Assembly: GCA_964622545.1 (NCBI GenBank)
Contig: CAZUQM010000016.1
Location: forward strand, 70,683 to 134,682
Direction: 5' to 3'
DNA from: JAFGLZ01 sp964622545
GTDB lineage: Bacteria > Planctomycetota > Phycisphaerae > UBA1845 > JAFGLZ01
DNA length: 64,000 nt
Under the pieces are notes generated by a model that was not told the DNA's origin, searched no databases, and saw nothing but the letters and a program-made list of their open reading frames with translations. The position numbers were made by a program, and so were the translations under genes. Below are positions 36,790-44,758 of the stretch, piece after piece. Each line of letters opens with the position of its first letter. Positions within the stretch are counted from its first letter, which is position 1.

Positions 36790-38859
36790 CTACGCACCCG
36801 CCGGGTCGCCGTACAGACCATCCGGACCGGCCTGACAGAGCTTCAGCGAGCGCAGGACCTCGGCCACGCTCCAGGCCTGAGCGATACAGCCGCGCGGCGC
36901 GTGGGGCGGATCGCCGTCGAAGATCTCGCTGATGCTGCCGAGACCGGCTTGCCCGAGGTGGTCGAGCAGGGGCTTGAGCATATCGCGGGCGTGTCTCCGG
37001 GCCTCGTCGCTGTAGGCGTTGACGCGGAGGTAGGCCTCGATGAACGGGCCGATCAACCAGGCCCAGACGGTGCCCTGGTGGTAGGCCTCGTCGCGCTGGA
37101 AGCCGTCGCCCTCGTAGCGCCCGTGATAGTTGGGCGAGGTCCGCGAGAGCGACCGCAGCCCGTAGGGTGTCAGCAGATGGTGATGCACGCAGGTGACGAC
37201 CGATCGCTGCCGATCGGGCGATAGGGCCGAATGCGGCAGGCTGACGGCGAAGATCTGGTTGGGCCGGATGCTGGCGTCGATGTCCGTGCCCCGAACGCCG
37301 TCGAAGAGGCAACCCTCGCGCTCGTTCCAGTAGGTGGGCCCGAACGTGGCACCCGCCCTCTTGCTGAGGTCGCGGCAGCGACCGGCGATATCGGCGTCGA
37401 TCTCGGCCATCCTATCGGCCAGGACGCAGAGGGCGTTGTACCAGAGCGCGTTGATCTCGACAGGCTTGCCGTGGCGCGGCGTGAAGACGACGTCGCCGTT
37501 CTTGGCGTCCATCCAGGTGATTTGCGTCTCGGGCGTGCCACACGCGACGAGACCGTCTTGCTCGTCCATCCGCGTCTCGAAGTCGGTGCCCTCGATGAAG
37601 GCCTTGACCACGCCGGCGCAAGGCGCGGCCAGGATCGAGCGCCAGCTTTCCTCATCGCCGGTGGCTCGGACGTACTGATCGGCCGCGTGGATGAACCACA
37701 GGCTGGCATCGACGCTGTTGTAGGAGCACTCGTCGCCGTAGTCGCTGAATCGGTTCGGGATCAGACCGTTGCGCTGCTTCTCGGCGAAGGTCTTGAGCAC
37801 CTCGAGGGCCTCGCCGCTGCGCCCCGTGCAGAGCAGCGCCCCGGGCAGCGCGATGAAGGTGTCGCGCCCCCAGTCGCCGAACCAGTGATAGCCGGCAAGG
37901 ATGGTGGTCGACTGCTTGCCGCCGGCGCGATTGCGCCGGACCACGACCTGGTCGGCCGCGTGCACCAACTCGCGCATGGTCAGGTCGTCGACCTGCGGCG
38001 ACGTGCTCGGCGCGTCCTGGCTCATGCCGAGCAGGTTGTAGGCGTCGATCAGGCTCGTGGCGTTGGCGACGATCGACCAGATGATGCGGCCGCCGGGCCG
38101 CAGGCGGGTCCGCCACCAGCCGGGGCTGAAGAGGTCCTCGCCGCAGGCCTGGCCCCGTTGGGCCTCCACGCGGTAGCGGAAGTTGTACCACCAGTCGCGC
38201 TGCTGATCGAACCGCACGATCTGGGCCGGCTCCTCGGCGTGTGGGATGAGCGCAACGGTGAGGTCGCGGTCGAGCTGGTCGGCCATCCAGACGGCGCACC
38301 GCGGGTCGGCGTCGATGTCGAAGACCTCGCCCATCCGGCGGCGTCGGAGGTCGTGGAAGTCGCGGCAGGCGAGCATGGGCAGGAAGTCGATCTGGACGGG
38401 CTGGTCGCTGGGCGCGTCGAGGCGGTAGTCGATGCGTGTCGTGTGGTGCCCGCGGGTCATGCTGATGCGCTTGGTCAGCTCGATCTCGCCGACCTGATAG
38501 ACGAATTGGACCCACGAACGGGGCGCGGCGGTCGAGTAGTCGAACTCCTTGAGGTAGCGGAAGCCCTGGGGGTGGATGGCGTGGTTGAACTCGAAGTTGG
38601 CCAGCTCGACGGGCCCGTCGGGCAGGATGAGCTTCTCGAGCATGCCCGAGAGCAGGACCTCGCGCTCGAGCGGCGGACGCCTGGAGGCGACCAGCAGGCC
38701 GTGATAGCGCCGCGTGTTGGTGCCGATCACCGTCCCGCTGGCGTAGCCGCCCAGGCCGTTGGTGATGAGCCACTCTCTGGTCAAGAGCTCGTCCATGCCG
38801 CCCTGAAGGATCTGGCAGCAGGCCGACGGGCAAGCCATCTCGGCAGAGTTATCAGACAT
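36790..38859 (-). CDS. Glycogen debranching enzyme-like amylo-alpha-1,6-glucosidase (GH133-type)
   Basis: A 689-residue protein of the archaeal/bacterial glycogen-debranching family. An N-terminal beta-sandwich (~20-270) opens with EWLITNGLGGYASGTVIGTNTRRYHGLL and GMLEKLI, both diagnostic. The (alpha/alpha)6 catalytic barrel follows with YHWFGDWGRDTFIALPGALL, YNSVDASLWFIHAADQY, and YHQGTVWAWLIGPFIEAYL. These match the GDE domain that removes alpha-1,6-linked glucose or related branches. No signal peptide, so it acts on intracellular glycogen or maltodextrin. The protein starts with MSDNSAEMACPSACC, a Cys cluster of unknown role. It is upstream of the PEP-CTERM gene and downstream of the ftsY operon on the same strand. 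Confidence 0.9.
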   Translation of the reverse strand: MSDNSAEMACPSACCQILQGGMDELLTREWLITNGLGGYASGTVIGTNTRRYHGLLVASRRPPLEREVLLSGMLEKLILPDGPVELANFEFNHAIHPQGFRYLKEFDYSTAAPRSWVQFVYQVGEIELTKRISMTRGHHTTRIDYRLDAPSDQPVQIDFLPMLACRDFHDLRRRRMGEVFDIDADPRCAVWMADQLDRDLTVALIPHAEEPAQIVRFDQQRDWWYNFRYRVEAQRGQACGEDLFSPGWWRTRLRPGGRIIWSIVANATSLIDAYNLLGMSQDAPSTSPQVDDLTMRELVHAADQVVVRRNRAGGKQSTTILAGYHWFGDWGRDTFIALPGALLCTGRSGEALEVLKTFAEKQRNGLIPNRFSDYGDECSYNSVDASLWFIHAADQYVRATGDEESWRSILAAPCAGVVKAFIEGTDFETRMDEQDGLVACGTPETQITWMDAKNGDVVFTPRHGKPVEINALWYNALCVLADRMAEIDADIAGRCRDLSKRAGATFGPTYWNEREGCLFDGVRGTDIDASIRPNQIFAVSLPHSALSPDRQRSVVTCVHHHLLTPYGLRSLSRTSPNYHGRYEGDGFQRDEAYHQGTVWAWLIGPFIEAYLRVNAYSDEARRHARDMLKPLLDHLGQAGLGSISEIFDGDPPHAPRGCIAQAWSVAEVLRSLKLCQAGPDGLYGDPAGA

Positions 38860-38933
38860 GATGGGCCTCGCTGAGACGGCCGGGCAGCGGCGTCCACCTC
38901 GCGTGTGCCCGGCCTGATGTGGCTGCGTTGGCG

Positions 38934-39842
38934 CTACTCTCCGAACAGCGCCTGAACGAAGAGCTGGGGATCGAACGGGGCAATGTCTTCGGGCGTCTCG
39001 CCCAGTCCGACGAACTTCACTGGGATATCGAGCTGATCGCGAATACCCACGACGATGCCGCCCTTGGCCGAGCCGTCCAGCTTGGCCAGGTAGATGCCCG
39101 TGACGTGGGTGTGCTCGCTGAAGACCTTGGCCTGGTTGACCGCGTTCTGGCCGGTCGTGCTGTCCAGGACGAGCAGCACCTCGTGCGGCGCGCCGGGGAT
39201 GCGCTTCTCGACGACGCGCTGGATCTTGCCCAGCTCGCGCATGAGGTGGTCCTGGGTGTGCAGGCGGCCGGCGGTGTCGACGAGCAGGACGTCGGCCTGT
39301 CGCGACAGCGCCGCGTCACACGCGTCGTAGGCGACCGCCCCGGGGTCGCTGCCCTGCTGGTGCTTGACGATCTGCACGCCGATGCGCTCCGACCAGATGG
39401 TCAGTTGCTCGACGGCGGCGGCCCGGAAGGTGTCGCACGCGGCCAGGATCACGCTCTTGTCCTGCTGCTTGAGCCAGTAGGCCAGCTTGGCCACGCCGGT
39501 GGTCTTGCCCGAGCCGTTGATGCCGGTCATGAGCACGACGGTGGGACCTTCGGACGACCAGTTGAGCTGGCGGTCGGCTTCCGGCCAGAGGTCGACGACA
39601 CGCTCTTTGAGGAAATCGGTGATCTGCTCGGCCTCGGTGATCTGCCCGGCCTTCCAGGCGTCGCGGACCTCGTCGATGAGGCGGGTGGTGGTCTCGGGGC
39701 CCATGTCGTCGGCGAGCATGGTCTCCTCGAGCTGATCGAGCAGCTCGTCGGAGATCTTACCGCGCAGCAGGGATCGAAACCCGCCGGTGATCTTCTCGCG
39801 GGTCTTCTGCAAGCCCTTCTTGAACCGATCGAATAGCCCCAT
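38934..39842 (-). CDS. ftsY: Signal recognition particle receptor FtsY
   Basis: FtsY is the SRP receptor GTPase that docks ribosome-nascent-chain complexes at the inner membrane. The 302-residue form lacks the long acidic A domain of Escherichia coli and begins MGLFDRFKKGLQKTREKITGG, a short amphipathic membrane-binding helix. The NG domain is intact: GINGSGKTTGVAKLA (G1), DTFRAAAVEQL, DVLLVDTAGRLH (G3), TKLDGSAKGG-type motif seen as AKLDGSAKGG, and FVGLGETPEDIAPF. A TTG two codons upstream could also serve as start. It is the last gene of a ribH-nusB-ftsY group. Confidence 0.95.
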   Translation of the reverse strand: MGLFDRFKKGLQKTREKITGGFRSLLRGKISDELLDQLEETMLADDMGPETTTRLIDEVRDAWKAGQITEAEQITDFLKERVVDLWPEADRQLNWSSEGPTVVLMTGINGSGKTTGVAKLAYWLKQQDKSVILAACDTFRAAAVEQLTIWSERIGVQIVKHQQGSDPGAVAYDACDAALSRQADVLLVDTAGRLHTQDHLMRELGKIQRVVEKRIPGAPHEVLLVLDSTTGQNAVNQAKVFSEHTHVTGIYLAKLDGSAKGGIVVGIRDQLDIPVKFVGLGETPEDIAPFDPQLFVQALFGE

Positions 39843-39931
39843 CCGCAAACGTCCTTACGCCGAGGGAATCCACCGCCACGAAGCCAGGCCCTCGCTTGGG
39901 GGCCCTCGGGGCGGTCACGTCGTAGCCAGAA

Positions 39932-40354
39932 TCAAGACCTCGCCGCGGCGGCAAGCCGCTTGGATATCGCATCGAGCACGCCGTTGACGAACTGGCTCGA
40001 CTCGGCCGTGCCGTACTTCTTGGCCAATTCGATGGCCTCGTTGATGACGACCGCGTGGGGCGGTCCGTCGGGGTCGAGCATCTCGAACACGCCCAGCCGA
40101 AGCAGGCTGCGGTCGACGCCACCCATGCGGGTCACGCTCCATCGCTGGCTGGCCTGGGCGATGTGCTCGTCCAGGTGGTCCCGCCGCTGCCAGGCGCCCC
40201 GGACGAGGCCGGCGGCGAAGCTCTTGGTCTCGGCGTCGAGGTCGGCCTCGTCGAGCAGGGCGTGAGTTTGATCGAGGGCATCGCCGCCCTGCGCGTCCAG
40301 TTGGAACAGCGCCTGCATCGCGAGTTCTCGGGCCTCTCGACGCTTCGTGCTCAC
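39932..40354 (-). CDS. nusB: Transcription antitermination factor NusB
   Basis: NusB binds boxA RNA with ribosomal protein S10 (NusE) to support rRNA transcription. The 140-residue protein has the complete helical bundle: STKRREARELAMQALFQLD at the start and HAVVINEAIELAKKYGTAESSQFVNGVLDAI at the end, both strongly conserved. The start codon is GTG (40354), six bases after the ribH stop, so translation is likely coupled. The pairing ribH-nusB is a classic arrangement, here followed by ftsY after 89 bases. Confidence 0.95.
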   Translation of the reverse strand: MSTKRREARELAMQALFQLDAQGGDALDQTHALLDEADLDAETKSFAAGLVRGAWQRRDHLDEHIAQASQRWSVTRMGGVDRSLLRLGVFEMLDPDGPPHAVVINEAIELAKKYGTAESSQFVNGVLDAISKRLAAAARS

Positions 40355-40360
40355 GACCGG

Positions 40361-40846
40361 TTACTTCTTGCCCTTCTGGCCTTTGATTTTGCCGAACAAA
40401 TTGACCATCTCGATCGCGGCGGCCGCCGCGTCGGCCCCCTTGTTGCCGGCCTTGGTGCCGGCCCGTTCGATGGCCTGCTCGATGCTGTCCGTGGTCAGCA
40501 CGCCGAAGATGACGGGGATGCCGGCGTCGAGCCCGACCTGGGCGACGCCCTTGCTGACCTCCGCCGCGATGTAGTCGAAGTGCGGCGTGGCCCCGCGGAT
40601 GACACAGCCGAGACAGAGGACGGCGTCATAGCGCCCGCTGTCGGCGAGGTGCTTGGCCGTCAGGGGGATCTCGAAGGAGCCGGGGACCCAGACCTCGGTG
40701 ATGTCATCGGCGCGGCCTCCGTGTCGGACGATGGTGTCCTGCGCGGCCGATACCAGCTTGTTCGTGATGAACTCGTTGAAACGGCTGGCCACCAGGGCGA
40801 ATCGCATACCCTTGGCCACCAACTCGCCAACGATTTGCTTGGCCAT
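40361..40846 (-). CDS. ribH: 6,7-dimethyl-8-ribityllumazine synthase
   Basis: RibH condenses 3,4-dihydroxybutanone 4-phosphate with the ribityl-aminopyrimidine in the penultimate step of riboflavin synthesis. The 161-residue protein carries VASRFNEFITNKLV, VPGSFEIPLTAKHLA, LGCVIRGATPHFDYIAAEVSKG, and IPVIFGVLTTDSIEQAIERAGTKAGNKG, which match the subunit of the icosahedral enzyme. The start ATG at 40846 has GGGAGA upstream; an upstream open stretch of about 50 codons has no similarity. No FMN riboswitch is apparent, but a hairpin terminator lies about 200 bases upstream. It leads the ribH-nusB-ftsY group. Confidence 0.96.
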   Translation of the reverse strand: MAKQIVGELVAKGMRFALVASRFNEFITNKLVSAAQDTIVRHGGRADDITEVWVPGSFEIPLTAKHLADSGRYDAVLCLGCVIRGATPHFDYIAAEVSKGVAQVGLDAGIPVIFGVLTTDSIEQAIERAGTKAGNKGADAAAAAIEMVNLFGKIKGQKGKK

Positions 40847-41043
40847 GTGCCGGTCTCCCAGATGCTGTTCCCAGGCACTCGCGCGGTCGTTCTGCGAGTA
40901 TGAACAGCATAATCCGCGCTGCCGCTGAATGCAACCGCGAGGTCGTTCCCGTCGCTGCGGCTGAGCGCAGCGGACCCGCCCTTGCCGAGTCGCCCCGTCC
41001 ACCGGGCGGGCCGGCTCGCGGCGGCGTCAGGCCTGGTCCGGCG

Positions 41044-41080
41044 TAAAAACAAGCATCGCCGCCGGGGAGGCGGCGACGCT
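41044..41080 (-). terminator. Intrinsic terminator, minus strand, upstream of ribH
   Basis: Read on the minus strand, a 12-bp stem (AGCGTCGCCGCC with GGCGGCGATGCT, one mismatch) with a five-base loop is followed by TGTTTTTA. It would end a leftward transcript about 200 bases before ribH. No coding gene lies upstream of it, so it ends an unknown RNA or acts as an attenuator. Confidence 0.72.
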
Positions 41081-41400
41081 CGGGCGCGGTGTTGAGGAAA
41101 CGGTAGATGGAGTTTGGGAGGAGTGGTTGGTTCTTGTTTTGGTCAGGTCATTCCTTTTCTGTTCTGTTCCGGTCCGTCCCGCCTAGCGAGGCCGCGTTGG
41201 CTCTCACCGTCTCTCGCAGGTTCGGTCTCTCGCGACCTCGCTGTCCGCGAGGGTGGTTCCCGTTTTCTGCCTGTCCAATTGGCATCCGCCGTGCCAGTCG
41301 GACGGAGATTGCAGAAAACGGGGCGACACGGAAGCCGACCGCACAGCATCGCACCATAAGATCTTATTAGCACATGGCTTACGCCTTGATGCCCTTCGCG
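41044..41400 (-). ncRNA. Candidate structured non-coding RNA or long leader
   Basis: The minus strand here has no convincing gene but strong local structure. A perfect 12-bp inverted repeat (41259-41270 with 41311-41322, GTTTTCTGC/GCAGAAAAC core) encloses two further paired segments (GTCC/GGAC and TGGCA/TGCCA), giving a 64-base hairpin. A second set of paired GCGAGG/CCTCGC words lies at 41185-41255, and an intrinsic terminator ends the region. It does not match RNase P, tmRNA, SRP or FMN-riboswitch signatures that I looked for. The 5' end is a guess. Alternatives are a ribH attenuator or remnant mobile DNA. Confidence 0.35.
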
Positions 41401-41545
41401 AGTGTTTAGCAAGACTATCAACGCGTTGCCGGAAGGGCGGGAAGGTGGGTGCTATTCCCCGCCCGGTGGGGACACTAACCACGACAGGAAACCCCCAATC
41501 CGCAGACCCGTCCGTTGGCTTTCGCTGCCGCGCTCGATTGGCTCA

Positions 41546-41729
41546 CTAGTACCCGACCACACTTGTTTCTGTGGGTTCCGATCAGGAGGGCGAGACGCTT
41601 ATCAGAGCAGCGACCGTCAGGGAGCTGTGTTGTTGGAGCGTTTGAACAACAACGCTCCTTCACAGTCGCGTCTCCGACGGCCGCTCCGAAGTTGGGAAAC
41701 CAACAGATTCATTTGTGTCGGACTACTAG
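41546..41729 (-). repeat. Complete 184-bp CTAG-ended dispersed repeat (MITE-like)
   Basis: The reverse complement matches the copy at 29060-29242 over its full length. On the plus strand it begins CTAGTACCCGACCACACTTG and ends GTCGGACTACTAG, so CTAG flanks both sides. Inside are the paired words GCAGCGACCGTCAGGGAGC and GCTCCTTCACAGTCGC. It lies in the non-coding region upstream of the candidate RNA, touching no gene. Confidence 0.82.
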
Positions 41730-42188
41730 CCCGTCGCGGCATTCGTCTTCGTAGGCTCGAGTTGGGCGGGCGAGACTCCCACCGAGCCGTCCCTGCCGAG
41801 CCCCGCTGGTTTCCATACCGTAGCCTTTAGGCTGCGCAAGCTTGGTCAAGACAGGGCGCCGCAAGATGACACGTCGACACCACGGCAATCGGCACCGCTG
41901 CGAAGACCGTCTCCGCTTGTGCGGCGAGGTTCGCACAGTGATTCGCGTCCCCCACCGCTGAAGGGCCTGTTGATTTAATCGGGCTCGCGTCGAGAACAAA
42001 GGAGTTATGAACGAGGCTTCGAACGTAAGTCCTTGTTTTGCGTTCCGAACAGCATTGCTTCCCGATTAAGTCGACACCTCCTGAAGCGATGGGCCACCCA
42101 CCGCGATCGTAGCGTGCGGCGGCTTGGTTCACCGCGGCGTAGCCGCAGGCGAACCCGGGACGCGGCGAACACGATGGTTCGTACCGGC
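41730..42188. other. Intergenic region with a second short repeat
   Basis: About 460 bases between repeat copies. Near 41922-41962 a ~45-bp segment ending GTCCCCCACCGCTGAA resembles one at 30471-30516. A short inverted pair (ATTTAATCGGG near 41972, CCCGATTAAG near 42061) could form a large stem. I see no gene. Confidence 0.45.
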
Positions 42189-42249
42189 CGTCTCCGACGG
42201 CGGCGACGAAGCTGGGACACCGACCGATTCAATGACGGTGGACGACTAG
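42189..42249 (-). repeat. Left-end half of the CTAG-ended dispersed repeat
   Basis: Read on the minus strand it starts CTAGTCGTCCACCGTCATTG and continues through GTCCCAGCTTCGTCGCCGCC, matching the left end of the family; the rest is absent or diverged. Its CTAG (42246-42249) forms the TAG stop of dprA. Confidence 0.7.
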
Positions 42250-43400
42250 GCCCGGTGAAGGGGCACGAAGAGGCCGCCGGGGAGTTGCTTGACCACCCGT
42301 TTGAGTTGGAGGGTGGTCAGGGCCGACGCGGCCGCCGATGCGGTCAGACCGGTCGCATCCACGATCATTTCCATCGGCACGGGGTCTAGACCCAGGGTGC
42401 TCAGCACCTTCCGCTCGACGTCGGTCAGGTCCGGCGTGAAGGTCAAGTGTCCCTGCTCGGAGGGCCCCTCGACGTGACCGCCCTGCCTCTCGGCCAACTG
42501 CCTGCCGACCTCGCCGAGCTCGTCCAGGATGTCGGCCGTCGACAACACGAGTCGGGCGATGCCTTCGCGGATGAGCGTGTTCGGGCCGCGACTGAGCGGG
42601 GCATCCGGCGAGCCCGGCACGGCGAAGACCTCGCGGTTGTAGTCGTTGGCGTACCGGGCGGTGATCATCGCACCGCTCCGTTCGCGACCCTCGACGACGA
42701 GCGTGCCGAGCGTCATGCCGGCGATGATGCGGTTCCGTCGCGGGAAGTTCGACGCGTCCGGCGCGGTGGCCATGGGCAACTCCGAGACGACCGCCCCACC
42801 GGCAACGATCCGCTCGGACAGCTCCTCGTGGGCGGGCGGATAGACCGTCGACAGGCCGTTGCCGAGCACCGCGATCGTCCGGCCGCCTACCTCGAGCGCC
42901 CCCTCGTGGGCGCCGGCGTCGATGCCGTAGGCCATGCCGGAAACGACGGTCATGCCGACCTCGGCCAAGGCTTGGGCGAACTGCCGGGCGTACTTCTGGC
43001 CGAGGTGGGTGGGCTTGCGGCTACCGACGATGGCGACGCCCACGGCGTCTTCGGCTTCGAGGGTGCCCTTGACGAAGAGGCAGATCGGCCCGTCGGCGGT
43101 GTGCTTGAGCAGCGGCGGGTAGTCGGCGTCCTCGGGGCAGAGGATCCGGGCCCCGTGCTCGCGGGCCTGGGCGATCTCAGTGTCGACACGGTCGGACTGC
43201 CCGGCCTCACGGATGGCGTCGGGGATGGCCTGTCGCAGGCCGCGGACGTGGCGGAGATCGTCGCCGGTAGCCTCGAGAACGGCCCGGGCCGAGCCGAAGT
43301 GCTCGAGCAGGCGTCGCAAGGTGACCGGTCCGACGCCGTCGGTCAGATGGAGCGTCAGGTAGTCCCTCGCCACGTCGGATAGCGGTGACGGCTCGCCCAT
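42246..43400 (-). CDS. dprA: DNA processing protein DprA
   Basis: DprA protects incoming single-stranded DNA and loads RecA during natural transformation. The 384-residue protein has an N-terminal helical SAM-like region (GVGPVTLRRLLEHFGSARAVL), the Rossmann core with VAIVGSRKPTHLGQKYAR, VVSGMAYGIDAGAHEGALEVGGRTIAVLGNGLS, YPPAHEELSERI, and FPRRNRIIAGM, and a C-terminal winged helix (~315-384). Sequence features are complete, so it is probably active; other competence genes are not in the window. Divergent from the HD-domain gene at 43531. The TAG stop lies in a dispersed repeat end. Confidence 0.95.
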   Translation of the reverse strand: MGEPSPLSDVARDYLTLHLTDGVGPVTLRRLLEHFGSARAVLEATGDDLRHVRGLRQAIPDAIREAGQSDRVDTEIAQAREHGARILCPEDADYPPLLKHTADGPICLFVKGTLEAEDAVGVAIVGSRKPTHLGQKYARQFAQALAEVGMTVVSGMAYGIDAGAHEGALEVGGRTIAVLGNGLSTVYPPAHEELSERIVAGGAVVSELPMATAPDASNFPRRNRIIAGMTLGTLVVEGRERSGAMITARYANDYNREVFAVPGSPDAPLSRGPNTLIREGIARLVLSTADILDELGEVGRQLAERQGGHVEGPSEQGHLTFTPDLTDVERKVLSTLGLDPVPMEMIVDATGLTASAAASALTTLQLKRVVKQLPGGLFVPLHRA

Positions 43401-43530
43401 GGTCTTGCCCTTGTCGGAGGTGATGGTTAGGACATTAGGGTCGACGCGGACGTGTGCCTATGGCGTATCGACGCCATCCTGCCGCGTCCTTGGACATCGT
43501 GCCGAGCCCATCTGACACCGGAGGCCCTCC

Positions 43531-44094
43531 ATGGATCGACAACAGGCTTGGGAGCTCCTGAACGAGTTCACGAAGAACGACTCGCTGATCAAGCATGCCC
43601 TGGCGGTCGAGGCGGCCATGCGGCACTACGCCCGACACCTCGGCGAGGACGAGGAGCTGTGGGGCGTGGTCGGGCTGATCCACGACTTCGACTACGAGCG
43701 GTGGCCCGAGCCGCCCGAGCACACGCGCGAGGGGGCGAAGGTGCTGCGTGAGCGTGGCGTGGACGAGGAGATCGTCACGGCCATGCTGAGCCATGCCGCG
43801 TGGAACCGCGAGGAGGTGCCGCTGGATCGGCCCCTGCGGAAGACGCTGGCCGCGGTGGACGAGCTGTGCGGGTTCATCACGGCCTGTGCCCTCGTTCGCC
43901 CGGGACGGCTCGAGGGCCTGGCCCCGAAGAGCGTCCGCAAGAAGATGAAGCAGCCCGCCTTCGCCGCGGCGGTCAACAGAGACGACATCACGCGGGGCGC
44001 GGAGCTGCTCGAGATGGAACTGAACGAGCACATCGCGCATGTCATTGAGGCGATGCAGGGCGCGAGCGCAGAGTTGGGGTTGGAGGGGGAATAG
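43531..44094 (+). CDS. HD-domain phosphohydrolase-like protein
   Basis: A 187-residue cytoplasmic protein with GGAGG before its ATG. HD-superfamily metal ligands can be placed at H22 (IKHALAVEAAM), the H50-D51 pair in GLIHDFDYE, and the Asp in AAVDELCGF; HAAW (~88) supplies another His. This is the compact HD type often annotated as hydrolase for nucleotides or tRNA-related substrates. The sequence is close in style to the family of small HDIG proteins conserved in many bacteria. The substrate is unknown. A G-rich tract follows the stop codon. Confidence 0.86.
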   Translation: MDRQQAWELLNEFTKNDSLIKHALAVEAAMRHYARHLGEDEELWGVVGLIHDFDYERWPEPPEHTREGAKVLRERGVDEEIVTAMLSHAAWNREEVPLDRPLRKTLAAVDELCGFITACALVRPGRLEGLAPKSVRKKMKQPAFAAAVNRDDITRGAELLEMELNEHIAHVIEAMQGASAELGLEGE

Positions 44095-44103
44095 AGGGCA
44101 GCA

Positions 44104-44154
44104 GGGTTCGGGGTTCGGGGCTCAGGGACGGCAGGAGTGAGGGTTCGGGTGGGG
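44104..44154 (+). other. G-rich tract, potential G-quadruplex
   Basis: Six or more runs of three or four G separated by TTC, CTCA and similar short spacers follow the HD-domain gene by ten bases. The pattern parallels those at 7786-7828 and 31958-31988. Confidence 0.5.
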
Positions 44155-44165
44155 TAGGACGGGCC

Positions 44166-44714
44166 ATGGGAAAAAAGTCTCGACTTCGACGGGCGGTCAC
44201 GTGGTGTGTAGGGTGGTTCAGTCTCCTGGTGTTCCTCGCGATTCTGGTAAGCCTCGGCTGGCGAGTAGCGTGGTCCACCGGCTACCACTCGCAGCGGGAC
44301 CGTTGGGGTCTGACCGTTTCTATTGCCGGGGGACGCGCTGTCGTTCAGTACAACTACGGGACTCCCGGCCAGCCACCGAACGGGGCAGTCTCCGTTCGTC
44401 CAGGCTGGCTTGTTCACTACTACGGGCCTCGAGAGACTTGGCGGTTCTTCTGGAGGAGTGGCGCTCGCGAGTTCTTCTGGTTCACCGTCGAAGACTCGCG
44501 GGACCGACCGAACGCATTTGGCAAGGTCGGGATTGGCCCAAACCACTGGATAGTGGCCGTTCCCCTGTGGGTGCCGCTCCTGGTCTTCTTCCTGCCAACG
44601 CTTTACCTTTGGCGCAAGGAGCGGCGACCGTTGCCCGGCCACTGCCGGAAGTGCGGCTACGACCTGACTGGCAACGAGAGCGGCGTATGTCCAGAGTGCG
44701 GCCAGACGACATAG
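44166..44714 (+). CDS. Membrane protein with C-terminal zinc ribbon, planctomycete type
   Basis: A 182-residue protein. A basic start and a first hydrophobic helix (VGWFSLLVFLAILVSLGW) are followed by an extracytoplasmic region of about 100 residues with Trp and Tyr residues, a second helix (WIVAVPLWVPLLVFFLPTLYLW) and a cytoplasmic zinc ribbon, CRKCGYDLTG..GVCPECG. This ribbon plus helix combination recurs in many planctomycete proteins of unknown function. No enzyme motif is present. The GC content dips relative to its neighbours and codon use seems looser, which may indicate a fast-evolving lineage-specific gene. A weak ribosome site precedes the ATG. Confidence 0.78.
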   Translation: MGKKSRLRRAVTWCVGWFSLLVFLAILVSLGWRVAWSTGYHSQRDRWGLTVSIAGGRAVVQYNYGTPGQPPNGAVSVRPGWLVHYYGPRETWRFFWRSGAREFFWFTVEDSRDRPNAFGKVGIGPNHWIVAVPLWVPLLVFFLPTLYLWRKERRPLPGHCRKCGYDLTGNESGVCPECGQTT

Positions 44715-44758
44715 ATGGGAAGAACGTCAGCACGCACGCTACGCATCTCAGTAGTCGA

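Noticed and set aside
40847..41480. FMN riboswitch upstream of ribH
   Set aside because: I looked for the conserved RFN words (AGGGTGAAATTCC, CCGACGGTTAT and similar) and did not find them on the minus strand.
41143..41482. Short open frames of about 90 codons on both strands
   Set aside because: Arg/Pro/Gly-rich translations, no ribosome sites, no similarity; the region is better explained as structured non-coding DNA or RNA.
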